From positions 310,001 to 374,000 of the forward strand of contig NW_019773770.1 in the NCBI RefSeq assembly GCF_001039355.2: a stretch of 64,000 nt of DNA. The letters are read 5' to 3'. The translations under genes were made by a program, and so were the position numbers. Origin of the DNA: Lingula anatina (lineage: Eukaryota; Brachiopoda; Lingulata; Lingulida; Lingulidae). Shown one piece after another: positions 1 through 13,100 of this stretch. Below the pieces are notes generated by a model, which had not been told where the DNA came from, did no database searches, and saw nothing but the letters and a program-made list of their open reading frames with translations. Numbering within the stretch: the stretch's first letter is position 1; each line of letters opens with the position of its first letter.

Positions 1-3000
1 CATGTCAAGAAATAAAAGGAGTCCTGTTCATTAAAATTCATTCTATAAAGACGTTTTTTTTCATTTGACGTATTACATTTCTGATGTTAAAGCAGAACTA
101 AAACCACGCCTATTATTACAATATTTAAAAAAAAAAAAGAATTCTAAAGAAGTGGAAGAAAATAGTGAGCCTCTTGTCCTTATCAAATGCTTTCCGCTTC
201 CTATTATTCATACCCTCCCATAATAATGTGACAGCGTATTGTGTTAGTAAATCCATCCCACTTAGCACATTCTGGGAGTTCTCGTCCGCAACTCACCTAG
301 ATCTTCCCTCTTTCAAGTTTAAAACCGGAAAACGCTGTAGGGTAATCCTGTTAGTAATGCCCAACTTTGCACTTTGTGTTTGCACTAGTCGGGTAAAATG
401 TGTACATAGAAATCGCTCTTCGGAGAAAAGAATTGTGTGCTCGAACGCATCTTGTAGACTCCATTTCTTTGTATACAACATTATTATTATCCTATAGCGC
501 TTTCTCATTGCAAAAGAAAGTTCCCCTTTCTTTCTTTTCGTATAATCGTCAAAATGATAAGAATGCCTTCTGTGGTTCGAAGTCTCCTGATATGAATATT
601 TTTCTAAGTATTAAAGCATCGCTTTAATACAAGATAAGATTTGAACAACGCCTCTTTTTCTTGTTGGACTTTATCCCAGGAAAAATAGGTCAAGGTGAAA
701 AATTCGCGTTGGTCGTAAATTAAGCAAGCCTTTCCCTTTTTAGCTGACGTATCCTACGGATATAGGTCTTACATTTGAGTTTAAAGAAAACGTGAGTGAA
801 ACTGGTTGATTTATGAGTATTTGTCCATTTAAAACAGCATGAGAATGAGAGATTTAGGAGCAGTTTCATGGTTTATGTTAAATGTTTCCATCATTCTTGA
901 CACGAATTCAAAGGCATCTCTCCTACTTGAGTGCTAGTTTCTTTCTACGTAAAAAAATACTAACAATAAACACATCACTATACATTAGGTTTGCTCAATT
1001 TATTTATTTCAAACCCATTCATGAAATAATAGTAATAATAACTGTTTTGCAGTAAATATACATAAAACCTATGGTACCAATTTCGAAAGGCAAACCCTTC
1101 ATCTCCAGTACTGTACCCGAGATAGTTGGTGTCGTTTTCGGTTAGCTCTAGTGAATCTCTAAACACATTGGCAACATGCGTCCAACTTCTCACAGGTGAA
1201 AGCCTCAACTGTCAGAGCTTAACAATGTTATATAACCAGAAATGTCTATATCTTAACATCAGTACTTCTGAGTAACACCTAATTATAATAACAAATATAA
1301 ATGTATATGAAGCACATTGAAGCATATTATGAACACCTTATGACGATGGTATAATGACTTTTTATACATAAAATGCAGTGAATATTACAAAACTACTGCG
1401 TTGCAATAATGGTTTACTCAGAAGGAAAATTCTAAGTTGCCATGCAACAAAGAAATTCCCTTCTGGGTCAAATACGCACGTCCAGGCTGCTTTATCCTTC
1501 ATGGTATGATCTCATTTAACTTCACCAAGCTTAAAATGTATGCAAAATAATTTGGCAACAGGTCGATTTGAGGAGAAAGAAAAACCCAATGTACGCACAT
1601 GGCCCTAACCATCCGTAAGAAGAACAATGGAATATGTTACACACTTCACTATCACAACTGACCACCTAGACCTTCCCCACAACCTTGTTATAACTGTGAA
1701 CCCCGTGCTGCTCTCTAGTCTCTGCTGGCAAGAACAGATAGGTGACAATTGCAAAAGACAGGCTGGCTGGCTGGACCAATCTCAAAGAAACCCAATAACG
1801 CAGCAACTTTAAACATTAAAATTTCTCCCATCTGACTTGAGCAAGGTACTTTCCACTTCTTTTTCTTCGTTTTGGTGCTCATTTACAATTCCTGACTATT
1901 TTGTTGGCAGTTCATTTTATTTGGTTTCAGAAGCACAACTTCTGATATCAAAGAGTGTTAATGTCCCCGTAAAATCACTGCACTAGCCTGAGTTATTCAA
2001 ACAAATTTCATGCCAATATGTTAGCTACATCAAACATACCAAAACCGTGGAATATTACTACAAACCCCACAGAAGACAGAGACAGCACCACTATTTCTAT
2101 CTTTTGGTGATATGAACCTTTGTACACCAAATCAATTTTTCATTTAACAATAATAAAATTACGAGTTTCTCAATTTTCATTAGATAGAAAAACAAAAACA
2201 AAATAAATTTAGACAGATAAGTACACTAGAATAATAGATGTTAGAAATGCTTTGCTTTACTGAACTTGCCTCTCNACTTTGTGGTCCCTAAATGTATGCT
2301 AAACCATGCAGAAGTATGAAACACAGAAATACTTTAAATTCCTCTCAACAGTTGGAAAGAAAGACAATCTGGCACTATCCAGTGATGGAGAAAATGGGTA
2401 CATAACTTATGACAAAATGTTACTTCCTGCACTTCAGACATTTTCCATCATAAAAACATCTAAGTGTTTGTGAAGAATTTCTATGAGGGCATATGTAAAT
2501 GAGTGTGTGTGTTGGGGGGAGGGGAGGCACAGCTAGACAAATGAGAAAATGGGTGGTGTCATCAAACTCAAAAGATCATAAGGTCAAGTTCAATAAAATC
2601 CACACCAAGGGCCAGTACTGCCATTAAAAACAAATCATAGAACCGAAGTAAGTCCCAGAACAGGGTTTAAACTCCTGATGTGACTGTGAGCTAATTGGGC
2701 TATCACACCATGTACACACCTATCTTTGCCAGCCTGATAACTTATCAGCTTTATTGAACTGCAAACATAAAAACCCACATTTGGGGTCCTCTATTAAACC
2801 TAAAGAAGTATGATAACACCTTTACTGGTGGCTGCAATGCTGTAATATAAAATCTATATAAATGTCCCACTTTTTGCAACAGTTGTTAGGGTGATTTCAA
2901 ATTTACACACACACACACACACACACACTATAGACCCTACAGCTATAAATTAAGTAATAGTACACTTGTAATAAAATGTTGTAGTGTGGACTATTCGGTT

Positions 3001-6000
3001 TTCAAAATCAATGGACAATTCAAAAATTTTAAAAAAATGCAGATGTATGGGGAGTGGGGTTCATAGAATTTCTTTAACTACAGTGGTGGCAACATCTAAA
3101 AATATGCTGATTTCAACACCTGTGTTGGAGCCAAATTTGTAATTCATTCAATAACACACATAAGCAAGAAAGATCAGCTCTACATTAGCAGCACACATAA
3201 TTCACTCGACATTCCAATCATTGTTCCCTGTATGCTTGCCTAACTGCCTGACAGGGCTATCAGGTTCCTGTCCCAGCACAGGTAGACCTGCCTTTGTTTT
3301 GCACCTTGTGGATTCAACAAGTTGTACAAGTTAAATATTACTAAGAACCTGCGTGTTAGTACTTAGGCCAATACTTTGTGGACACAACTTGAAGAGAGAG
3401 CAAGAGGTTATATAGTGAGAGAGGAGGNTTGAAAAAAAAAATACAGATGTATGGGGAGTGGGGTTCATAGAATTTCTTTAACTACAGTGGTGGCAACATC
3501 TAAAAATATGCTGATTTCAACACCTGTGTTGGAGCCAAATTTGTAATTCATTCAATAACACACATAAGCAAGAAAGATCAGCTCTACATTAGCAGCACAC
3601 ATAATTCACTCGACATTCCAATCATTGTTCCCTGTATGCTTGCCTAACTGCCTGACAGGGCTATCAGGTTCCTGTCCCAGCACAGGTAGACCTGCCTTTG
3701 TTTTGCACCTTGTGGATTCAACAAGTTGTACAAGTTAAATATTACTAAGAACCTGCGTGTTAGTACTTAGGCCAATACTTTGTGGACACAACTTGAAGAG
3801 AGAGCAAGAGGTTATACAGTGAGAGAGGAGGTCCCTCTGAGTCAGGGAGTTTTTTTATTCTTAGAAATAAATTACTGCAATTCTATAAGTAGTATGACAA
3901 CATGAAACACAGAAATACTTTAAATAGTTAAAATAATCAATTCTCTGTTGAAAGATATTACATTTAAAATATGTGGAAAAAAAAAACATCCTGTACAAAT
4001 TGCTTTTGTGTATGCTAATATATATATAGCACCCAAGATGGGATTATCAACCATATAATGACACCTGTTATGAATACAAAGACTAAGTTTACTGACTCAT
4101 ATCAAATACCTGAATGCAGCACCGTCAAATTCAGGACACTGCCCAAGTATGGACACAGAAAAATATAATGAGTGACCATTTAGATAGATAAAATGACTGG
4201 GTTGTCTACAAGGAAATTGCACGCAGAAGCTCAAAATTTCTAGATTTTGGACATAAGTAAAAGGTCAGAGAGAAGTCAAACACTAGTGCACTCAGACAAA
4301 TACTTCAACACAATTGCATTTGAATTTAATACATGAACAGACAAGATCCATATTTCCATAATAAAAACATTAATAGAGCACCAAACAAATAAGGTCAAAA
4401 GTTGAAATAAAAATATTTCAACATACCTGCGGTTTTCAAAAAGCAATTTATTATCATGCAGTTAAGCATTTACTGTTGATTCCATTTACTATATAGACAA
4501 GTTTATTTGCACAGTAAACTGAAACTAAGTTTCATATTATAAAGTACTAAATGACGATGATGACAATAATTATAAAAGAAATAGAAATAAAAATTCTGTT
4601 CAACATGACGTGATAAATGATGAACATTCTATAAAAGGACTATCAATTACCAATGACTGATGGTCATGAGAAGAGATTTGTCTGTTCTTCCACTTTAAAA
4701 TTCAATTGTGATCCTATGCTGAACCAGGTGATAGTTCAACAATATTTAAAACTTAAACTGAAACCTTTAAACACCATTTTTAAAACATTTTTTGTGTCTT
4801 TATATAATATTGAGCCCAACATTTTTATAACTCCTTTAAATTCTCTGTCCAAGGGAATCAGACTTTTTTCCGTGGTTTATTACTGTACCATCTTTAGTAG
4901 CCCATAATAAGCAGTCATTAGTTATATCTTGATTTCTGTTTAATATACCACACATTTTTTCATAACAGAGATTCAACCTCCTAGTAACCATTAGTGGAAT
5001 TAGGTAATGACTTTCTAGGCCAGTCTTGCCTTGACTAATGCTTGATTATGACAAATGTGACACAACACGGGACCTTTTGGATTATTAACCCCTTACAGAT
5101 AAACTTAAGATGCTCAATATTTCTGTTACAAGATAAATTGCAATCATCTTAGAAGAACCCAACAGTTGCTAACCTGAGAAATGGTTCAGTATCCAAGAAA
5201 GTTTAAGAGACTGGAATTATTCAGTGCAAAGCAAACATAATGATATTCTGGAAGTCTAACTAAAATTAAGAACAAAAATCAAAAAGGGTAATCTGGTAAC
5301 AGAAAACAATCAACAAGTTGGGATTCATCTGAAATAGTCACTGAACATCTTTCACTTCTTTTCTTAACATAGATGTGCTAGCATGATCCAGGTAATAACA
5401 CTTTACCATCCTTCAAGCATAAAAAAAACAACCTCATTAATAACCAAGTCCATTCCAGAATATATCNTTTTAAAAAAATGCAGATGTATGGGGAGTGGGG
5501 TTCATAGAATTTCTTTAACTACAGTGGTGGCAACATCTAAAAATATGCTGATTTCAACACCTGTGTTGGAGCCAAATTTGTAATTCATTCAATAACACAC
5601 ATAAGCAAGAAAGATCAGCTCTACATTAGCAGCACACATAATTCACTCGACATTCCAATCATTGTTCCCTGTATGCTTGCCTAACTGCCTGACAGGGCTA
5701 TCAGGTTCCTGTCCCAGCACAGGTAGACCTGCCTTTGTTTTGCACCTTGTGGATTCAACAAGTTGTACAAGTTAAATATTACTAAGAACCTGCGTGTTAG
5801 TACTTAGGCCAATACTTTGTGGACACAACTTGAAGAGAGAGCAAGAGGTTATATAGTGAGAGAGGAGGTCCCTCTGAGTCAGGGAGTTTTTTTATTCTTA
5901 GAAATAAATTACTGCAATTCTATAAGTAGTATGACAACATGAAACACAGAAATACTTTAAATAGTTAAAATAATCAATTCTCTGTTGAAAGATATTACAT

Positions 6001-9000
6001 TTAAAATATATGGAAAAAAAAAACATCCTGTACAAATTGCTTTTGTGTATGCTAATATATATATAGCACCCAAGATGGGATTATCAACCATATAATGACA
6101 CCTGTTATGAATACAAAGACTAAGTTTACTGACTCATATCAAATACCTGCATGCAGCACCGTCAAATTCAGGACACTGCCCAAGTATGGACACAGAAAAA
6201 TATAATGAGTGACCATTCAGACAGATAAAATGACTAGGTTGTCTACAAGGAAATTGCACGCAGAAGCTCAAAATTTCTAGATTTTGGACATAAGTAAAAG
6301 GTCAGAGAGAAGTCAAACACTAGTGCACTCAGACAAATACTTCAACACAATTGCATTTGAATCAAATACATGAACAGACAAGATCCATATTTCCATAATA
6401 AAAACATTAATAGAGCACCAAACAAATAAGGTCAAAAGTTGAAATAAAAATATTTCAACATACCTGCGGTTTTCAAAAAGCAATTTATTATCATGCAGTT
6501 AAGCATTTACTGTTGATTCCATTTACTATATAGACAAGTTTATTTGCACAGTAAACTGAAACTAAGTTTCATATTATAAAGTACTAAATGACGATGATGA
6601 CAATAATTATAAAAGAAATAGAAATAAAAATTCTGTTCAACATGACGTGATAAATGATAAACATTCTATAAAAGGACTATCAATTACCAATGACTGATGG
6701 TCATGAGAAGAGATTTGTCTGTTCTTCCACTTCAAAATTCAATTGTGATCCTATGCTGAACCAATTTTTTCCCAGGTGATAGTTCAACAATATTTAAAAC
6801 TTAAACTGAAACCTTTAAACACCATTTTTAAAACATTTTTTGTGTCTTTATATAATATTGAGCCCAACATTTTTATAACTCCTTTAAATTCTCTGTCCAA
6901 GGGAATCAGACTTTTTTCCGTGGTTTATTACTGTACCATCTTTAGTAGCCCATAATAAGCAGTCATTAGTTATATCTTGATTTCTGTTTAATATACCACA
7001 CATTTTTTCATAACAGAGATTCAACCTCCTAGTAACCATTAGTGGAATTAGGTAATGACTTTCTAGGCCAGTCTTGCCTTGACTAATGCTTGATTATGAC
7101 AAATGTGACACAACACGGGACCTTTTGGATTATTAACCCCTTACAGATAAACTTAAGATGCTCAATATTTCTGTTACAAGATAAATTGCAATCATCTTCT
7201 AAAGAAGAACCCAACAGTTGCTAACCTGAGAAATGGTTCAGTATCCAAGAAAGTTTAAGAGACTGGAATTATTCAGTGCAAAGCAAACATAATGATATAC
7301 TGGAAGTCTTCCTAAAATTCAGAACAAAAATCAAAAAGGGTAATCTGGTAACAGAAAACAATCAACAAGTTGGGATTCATCTGAAATAGTCACTGAACAT
7401 CTTTCACTTCTTTTCTTAACATAGATGTGCTAGCATGATCCAGGTAATAACACTTTACCATCCTTCAAGCATAAAAAAAACAACCTCATTAATAACCAAG
7501 TCCATTCCAGAATATATCAGGCACCGAATAGCAGTGACACACATTGCCAACATACTGACACATGAATTTGACCTTCACACAAATGGGTTGCTAAAAACAC
7601 ACTGCCTGAGATGTGAGTAGCATTTTGTTGTTCGGAATTGACTGAAACAGGATATATTTGCATCAACACTCACCTCACAGCTATTCAGAAGAGGTGACCA
7701 AACCATGGAATATTCAAGATGGCTGTCCTTACTAGCATAGGAAAGATAAAGGACAGCCAGGTAATCGGTATAAATCTACATAAAATACCATTGACAGAAC
7801 TCACTGCTTAGAATAAATAGGGTTGGGACAACAAATATAGCTAACAGGGATAAAAAGGGAGCTTGTAATGGGAACTATTTATATATACATTAACAATGGA
7901 GACTCAAACTATTCAGAACATTTTATACCGTACCACTCAAAAACCTTTACCCTACAACACTAAAAATATCCATCGGCATTTGCATGCAAAGGATGGATAC
8001 ATCAAACCACTTCAAAGTACTTTTACAATCTGTCAAGTAGAAAAAGAAGCAGCTGACAAGTGCCCTTGCTCTCCATCATTGGAGACCGAACATACACATC
8101 ACACACAAGTGGTGAGAACTACATGCACTGAAGGTAAGCATCCAAGGCTAACTACTGTTGCCATATCAATGTTTACTTGGCCTGATAAGACTGGCCATCA
8201 ATGCTGGACGGGGAGATAACATTTTGATGTTCTTCCACACCTTAAAGATACACACGCACAGTTCGTATGAGACGCAGACCTGCCCATCAACACAAATATG
8301 CCACGGCATAAGGTGCAACACACTATATAAGGGTATATTCCACCAGTTGTTCTTGTTTTGTTCATACAATCTTGATTTTTTAATTGTGCTCAAAAGGGAC
8401 ATTAATTCATGCCTTTTTTAACGTTAAGCTTAAGTGCAGAGCAACACAACATTTGCACTGCAAACCAGAACTAAACTCGACCCATTTTCAATATAAGCAT
8501 AAATATGGCTATAAAACAGCAACACACCCACGTAAATAGCTCGTCAGTGATTCAGAAGTCTGCTTCTTGATATTTGTGTTAGTAATAAATCAGACAAATG
8601 CATAATTGCTTGGCCCGATAACGTCATTCGTTTCTTAATTCCAGAAAGTCGCAAAACACTAAGATTACATGAAATGTTGTCTATTTACTTAAATATTTTG
8701 TTAAACAGATTACATTTAAATGACAATATGAGAATCGAGAGCAACATTTAATCTGTCTCCGTTAAGGCAGTGAATGACGACCATGCAAGAAACAAAAATG
8801 GCGGACAAAGCAAGGTGACCGGCTTGGGAGTTAACTTTATGACTTTTGACCTTAATTCATCTACATTTTCAGTTGTCATTAATAAAGACAGTGGAACTAT
8901 ACAAATTTAACTCTAAATGATTCGACATGAGAATATCAGATCACGGAATCGGCACCACATGGCCAGCACGGCTCCGCCACAATGAACGTTAGCACTGCAA

Positions 9001-9056
9001 TGTGATACAAACCCATTTTGGAGGGAAATAACGTGGCATATGGCCATTTTACTTAC
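1..9056. other. Region without recognisable exons, left of the CLIC first exon
   Basis: I see no exon that I can assign to a family on either strand. Because the CLIC first exon at 9057-9152 is transcribed leftward, this stretch is either its first intron or intron plus further exons that I failed to recognise; no match to the CLIC motif around NCPF(S/C)QR was found. It contains an (AC)n tract near 2908-2928, the triplicated block at 3031-7518, single Ns at 2275, 3428 and 5467, and otherwise AT-rich unique sequence. Short open frames here have no protein-like composition. Confidence 0.5.
3031..7518 (+). repeat. Direct duplications joined at single Ns (probable assembly artefact)
   Basis: Three direct copies start with the same sequence (GATGTATGGGGAGTGGGG). 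Copy 1 is 3031-3427 and stops at the N at 3428. Copy 2 is about 3432-5466 and stops at the N at 5467. Copy 3 is 5468-7518 and runs on into unique sequence. Copies 2 and 3 are about 2 kb and nearly identical, differing by a few substitutions and small indels (for example an extra TTTTTTCC near 6764-6774). Copies ending exactly at Ns look like unmerged alleles or failed contig overlaps. Confidence 0.85.
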
Positions 9057-9152
9057 TTTTACAAAAAGCTCTATCATCGGCCGCGTAGATTCTGAACCAG
9101 ATGAGTCCTGCGACTCATCCAATTTCATTTCCACTTGCCCTTCGTCACTCAT
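9057..9152 (-). CDS. Chloride intracellular channel protein (CLIC), first coding exon only
   Basis: The exon codes for 32 residues: MSDEGQVEMKL, an acidic serine-rich stretch, then RPMIELFVK, followed directly by a strong splice donor (GTAAGT, 9056-9051). CLIC proteins have a variable acidic N-terminus leading to (P)LIELFVKAGSDG, and the first coding exon in vertebrate CLIC genes ends at or close to this point. CLICs have a glutathione-transferase fold and move between cytosol and membranes. The next exon should carry the NCPF(S/C)QR redox motif; I could not find it to the left. The frame is open upstream to 9308, but the ATG at 9150-9152 gives a normal CLIC N-terminus and lies downstream of promoter-like NRF1 and CRE motifs. 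The call rests on about ten residues plus the splice position. Confidence 0.6.
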
Positions 9153-10151
9153 TTGTACAGATAGATGTTTTCCACTCAGATGTATAAGACCTCGCCCCAG
9201 AAATTGTCTCCAATATGCGCATGCGTACGTGACGTCACCGATGTCAGGCTCATCAACAAATGGGCGCGGTTTTTTAAAGTAAACACATGAATAACCAGGC
9301 GTGTCCATTAGTTAATCAGTCACTAAAATTTTCGCAGATGGGAAATTTATTATGCATATTTCATTCAAATGGCTTCAACACAAAGAGCTTCACTCGATAA
9401 AGTAAAATGTTAATACAAACGACAAGTATGTTCGTGTTGCATTGGTAGACAAAGTTGTTAGTCAATGAGGATGTACGTACGCAGCGTTAACTTGATAGGT
9501 CAATTAAAATTGTCTTAATTTTTTGTTTTCTAATCATATGGTGTGAAATGGACATAGCAGCTAATTTTTAGGATCGGATGGTACCTTTTTCTCTGTCTCT
9601 CTCTCTCTCTTTGCCTTTTTTTTTTTTTTTTTTTTTGCAATTTACTAATGAAAAAAAAACTTATCTGGCAAGGGTAGATCTAAATTATTTTTTCGTTTTT
9701 TTAAAGACAAGGAAAATATCACTTTTCCTTAACTAAATTGATTTTATATCAAATTGCTATTTGTTGAGAGGGCCTGACTAACAAGGCATTCTCTTCCTCC
9801 ATTTCCATCACAAAAATAATGAAAAACATTCATACAATGGTCTCTCTACAGAAAGACTCCATGCAAAATACCACATATTTCTTTATTTAATAACCATTCC
9901 TGCTAATAATTTCAATAATACACTTAAATATCAATTTTTTAGTGTGATTATAATTAACAAAATAATGTCTTTTATATTGTCATTTTTTTTATCAGGGATA
10001 AGCTGTACTTGTAAAAAGAATGTGTAATAATTACATCTATTTAAATTTTCTTGTTTTTACATTTGATGCATTTCCAGTGAAAATAAAACATGAATTTGTT
10101 CGATGCCATAACCTTCGGCATAAAAAGTCAACCACTTAATAAATCTCAATG
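9153..10151. other. Intergenic: CLIC 5' flank and FANCG 3' flank
   Basis: No gene. Holds the CLIC promoter motifs, a (CT)n then poly-T tract near 9590-9640, and AT-rich sequence that must include the FANCG 3' UTR. A TTTATT (AATAAA on the minus strand) at about 9892-9897 is a possible FANCG poly(A) signal. Confidence 0.5.
9216..9237 (-). promoter_or_regulatory. NRF1-like palindrome and CRE upstream of the CLIC start
   Basis: TGCGCATGCGTA (9216-9227) is one base from the palindromic NRF1 consensus, and TGACGTCA (9230-9237) is a perfect CREB/ATF site. They lie 64-85 bp upstream of the proposed CLIC ATG, in the only locally CpG-richer stretch, which supports a promoter here. Confidence 0.55.
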
Positions 10152-13100
10152 TCAGATTTTGTGTCTTTGTTTCAGCAGGTAGTCCAGTGCATCTTTGTCT
10201 AAGGTGTACCACTGCTTCTGATCAAGTGTAGATAATTCTAAATCCCTGAAAAATATCATAGAATGAAGGGTTGTAACTGGGCTGCAAATACTATATACTC
10301 CATTTTAAAGCTAGTTTTCAAAATCAAACAATATTCAACAGTTTGAAAAACCTGAGACACTATAAATTATCATTAAAATGAGTCAATTGTACTGAAAATG
10401 TTTTCACCTACATAATAACCATGATATTGTCATTAAAAAATGTTAAAGAATTACAAACCAGTTTCTAAATTGTAATGAATAAATAAAAACTTTCCATACC
10501 TTAGCTTATTCTGAGTCTTATTAATTAGGTGCTGGATTTGAAAACCATCAATTTTAACGTCAATGTTTCGAAATTTCAGCCAGTTGTAGTATCCTTCTTG
10601 GGCTTTTCCTATCTTCACCAACAAGGCACAGTGATTATACACAATGTCTTCCGACTCTAAAATGTTAAATATACAAAATGACCACACGTCCTTTTATAAT
10701 TCACTCAGCATGACAGGTCTTCATACACCATTAATACACACATACCTTAAAGGGATAATAACTCTTCGTTTTGGCCAAAAAATGAATTTTCCTGGAGTAA
10801 ACAACAATTTTCCCATACTTATCAATGGTTAATGAATCCATTTTTTACATTCAAAGTTAGTCCTTGTTTTTTTTCTAAAAAGTTTGGTTTTTTGTTAAAA
10901 TCTCTTAAGAGATTTTAACAGAGTATAGCCATCAATGGACGTCATGTAGTCTAAAGACAAGCTCAGATATCAGAATAATAGTTATAACTGCCGTTTTTGT
11001 GTTAAAACAGAATATATTATATTTCTATGAGTTATTCATAATGTTTTTGTTGTGAAATATATATCTCATACGAAGAGTTATTATCCCTTTAATTTTCCAT
11101 TATTTCTCTTTTACGCTGTTGACTCATTTAACATTTCATTGATATCATAATGCTATATTATCTTCTTTGTTAAGAGTCGATAGTATTGCAAATTTTCACA
11201 TGCATATTTAGGTAGTTAAGCTGAATAGCTTTTCAAACTGATGTTGCATCAATTTTTTTTTTTTTTTTTTGGATTTCACTCGGGTTCATAACTTAAACAG
11301 ACTACCTGAAATGCCATTTATAATTTACCCACCTGAATGTGCTGATAGGCCAAGTCTGAAAAAATGCAAGGCATCTTTCAATTTAACTTCTGTAACTAAC
11401 AATTTGGCCTTCCTACTGTATGCCTGAGCCAACAGCTGGAAGTGACTTGGAACACTTCTTTTACTAGAATCTTGTGGGGCTTGGGTCCCATCTGTAATAT
11501 ATTCATCACAATCAATTTGAAAAATCCTACTGAATGTAACAGTCATAACAATTCAATAAGAACAGTTTACCACTAAAAAAAATAAATAAAAGTAACTGAG
11601 AAAATATCAGAAACCATCAAATATATATAAAAAACATTAATTTTTCAAAGACTGATTTCCTGGAGTTTGACCTAAAACATAATTTTCAATAGTCCAAGCC
11701 ATGTCTCTGCAGTAAAATTGTAACTGATTTTCACACAGCACTACTTTCAGGCATTTTGTATTCTATACATTGAAATCTTCATTGCTGGAAATCAGCCCAC
11801 TCAATATGAACTAACTGTAATAACCACACACAATGCTGGTGATTAATGCTTGCCATAAATATGACATGAACTATCTAAGACAGATTTGAATGCTTTCCAC
11901 AGATGTATATGAATGACTCAAATTGTACATGTGCAACACACAAAAATAACACATTATATTTTCATATTTTAATCACTTTACCTGAATCCAAGCGCATCCT
12001 TTTCTGTTTTGGTAATACAGTGTCATTGTGCTCAACAGAAAGGTGTTGTGAAGCATGTTCCATGCTGGATATGACTCTGAAAGTTGTCATGATAAATGTG
12101 TGTTAACCTTTGGTCAGTCTAAAATGCTGGATTAATTTTTTTCTTTATGCATATCAATATACAATTTACATGCTGTTATCTTCCTTTTGTCCTTCTGCAT
12201 GAAAGTTCAAGGGTGATGCTATGTCTAAACGCACTTAGGTTCATTGAAAAGTCAACAAGTTTCACTTTTAATCTATTACAAGAATTACATATACATAAAG
12301 TCATATATATAAAGTCAATGTCTAATCAGATGATTTGCCTCCTTCTCTACATAAGGACCAGTGCTGGTAACTACACTGCTGACATAACTGGCATTCAAGG
12401 GAATCATCAGTGACAAGCTAAAAGGAATAAGAACTGTTCATTTTGACAAAAAAAAAAAAAATGGATTTTCCTGGGGTAAAGGTTCCCATACTTACCAATG
12501 GATAATGAATGCATTCTAACATTCAAAGTTAGTCCCTGTTTTTTTTCTAAAAAGTTTTTTTTTGTAACATTCTCTTAAGAGATTATTACAGAGTGTAGCC
12601 ATCTATGGCAGTCACGTGATGTGATAGCAAGCACAAAATCCAGAATAATTGTGTCAACTGCCATTTTGGTGGTAAAATAGAGTATATTATATTTCTATGA
12701 GTTGTTTACAATGTATTTATTGTGAAATATGGATATCATACGAACAGCTGTTATCCCTTCCTAACAAGGAGGACATGACATTATCTGCCTGGATATTGAC
12801 ATTGGAAGCTCAGTTAAAACATTGACAATGTAAAAAAAAAAAAAAAAACACCAAAAAAGTTTTTTTCAACTGCTGATCTTCCTAAAGTCAACAATCTACA
12901 AAAAGATACCTGTTCAGCAACTGCAGTGCTTCAACTTCATTTTTTAAATGTACCAAACAGTCAGATTTGTACATCAAGGCTGGGATGTCCTCGGAGTAGG
13001 GGTGCTCACACAGTTCATGGATTAAAGGCTCTCTTTCATTGTAGCTCTCTAATTCCTCTGTTGATCGTTGCCTCTTCCTACTGTTTTGCACTGGAAGACT

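Noticed and set aside
978-1208. Minus-strand open frame with an acceptor-like CTGACAG just upstream, containing SWTHVANVF; considered as the CLIC last exon
   Set aside because: Only a W-x4-N spacing resembles the CLIC C-terminus; the downstream half is low-complexity (YYYYYF) and no other CLIC exon lies between.
1475-1520. Minus-strand short frame reading KAAWTCVFDPEGNFFVAWQL
   Set aside because: Protein-like in appearance but under 50 codons, with an in-frame stop close upstream and no splice context or family match.
7896-8219. Plus-strand 107-codon open frame
   Set aside because: No family resemblance, no splice or promoter context; composition fits chance in an AT-rich region.
8798-8817. 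AAAATGGCGGAC, a YY1-like motif with an ATG and a following GTGACC donor-like site on the plus strand
   Set aside because: No plus-strand exon follows between here and 10 kb, so it is not supported as a gene start.
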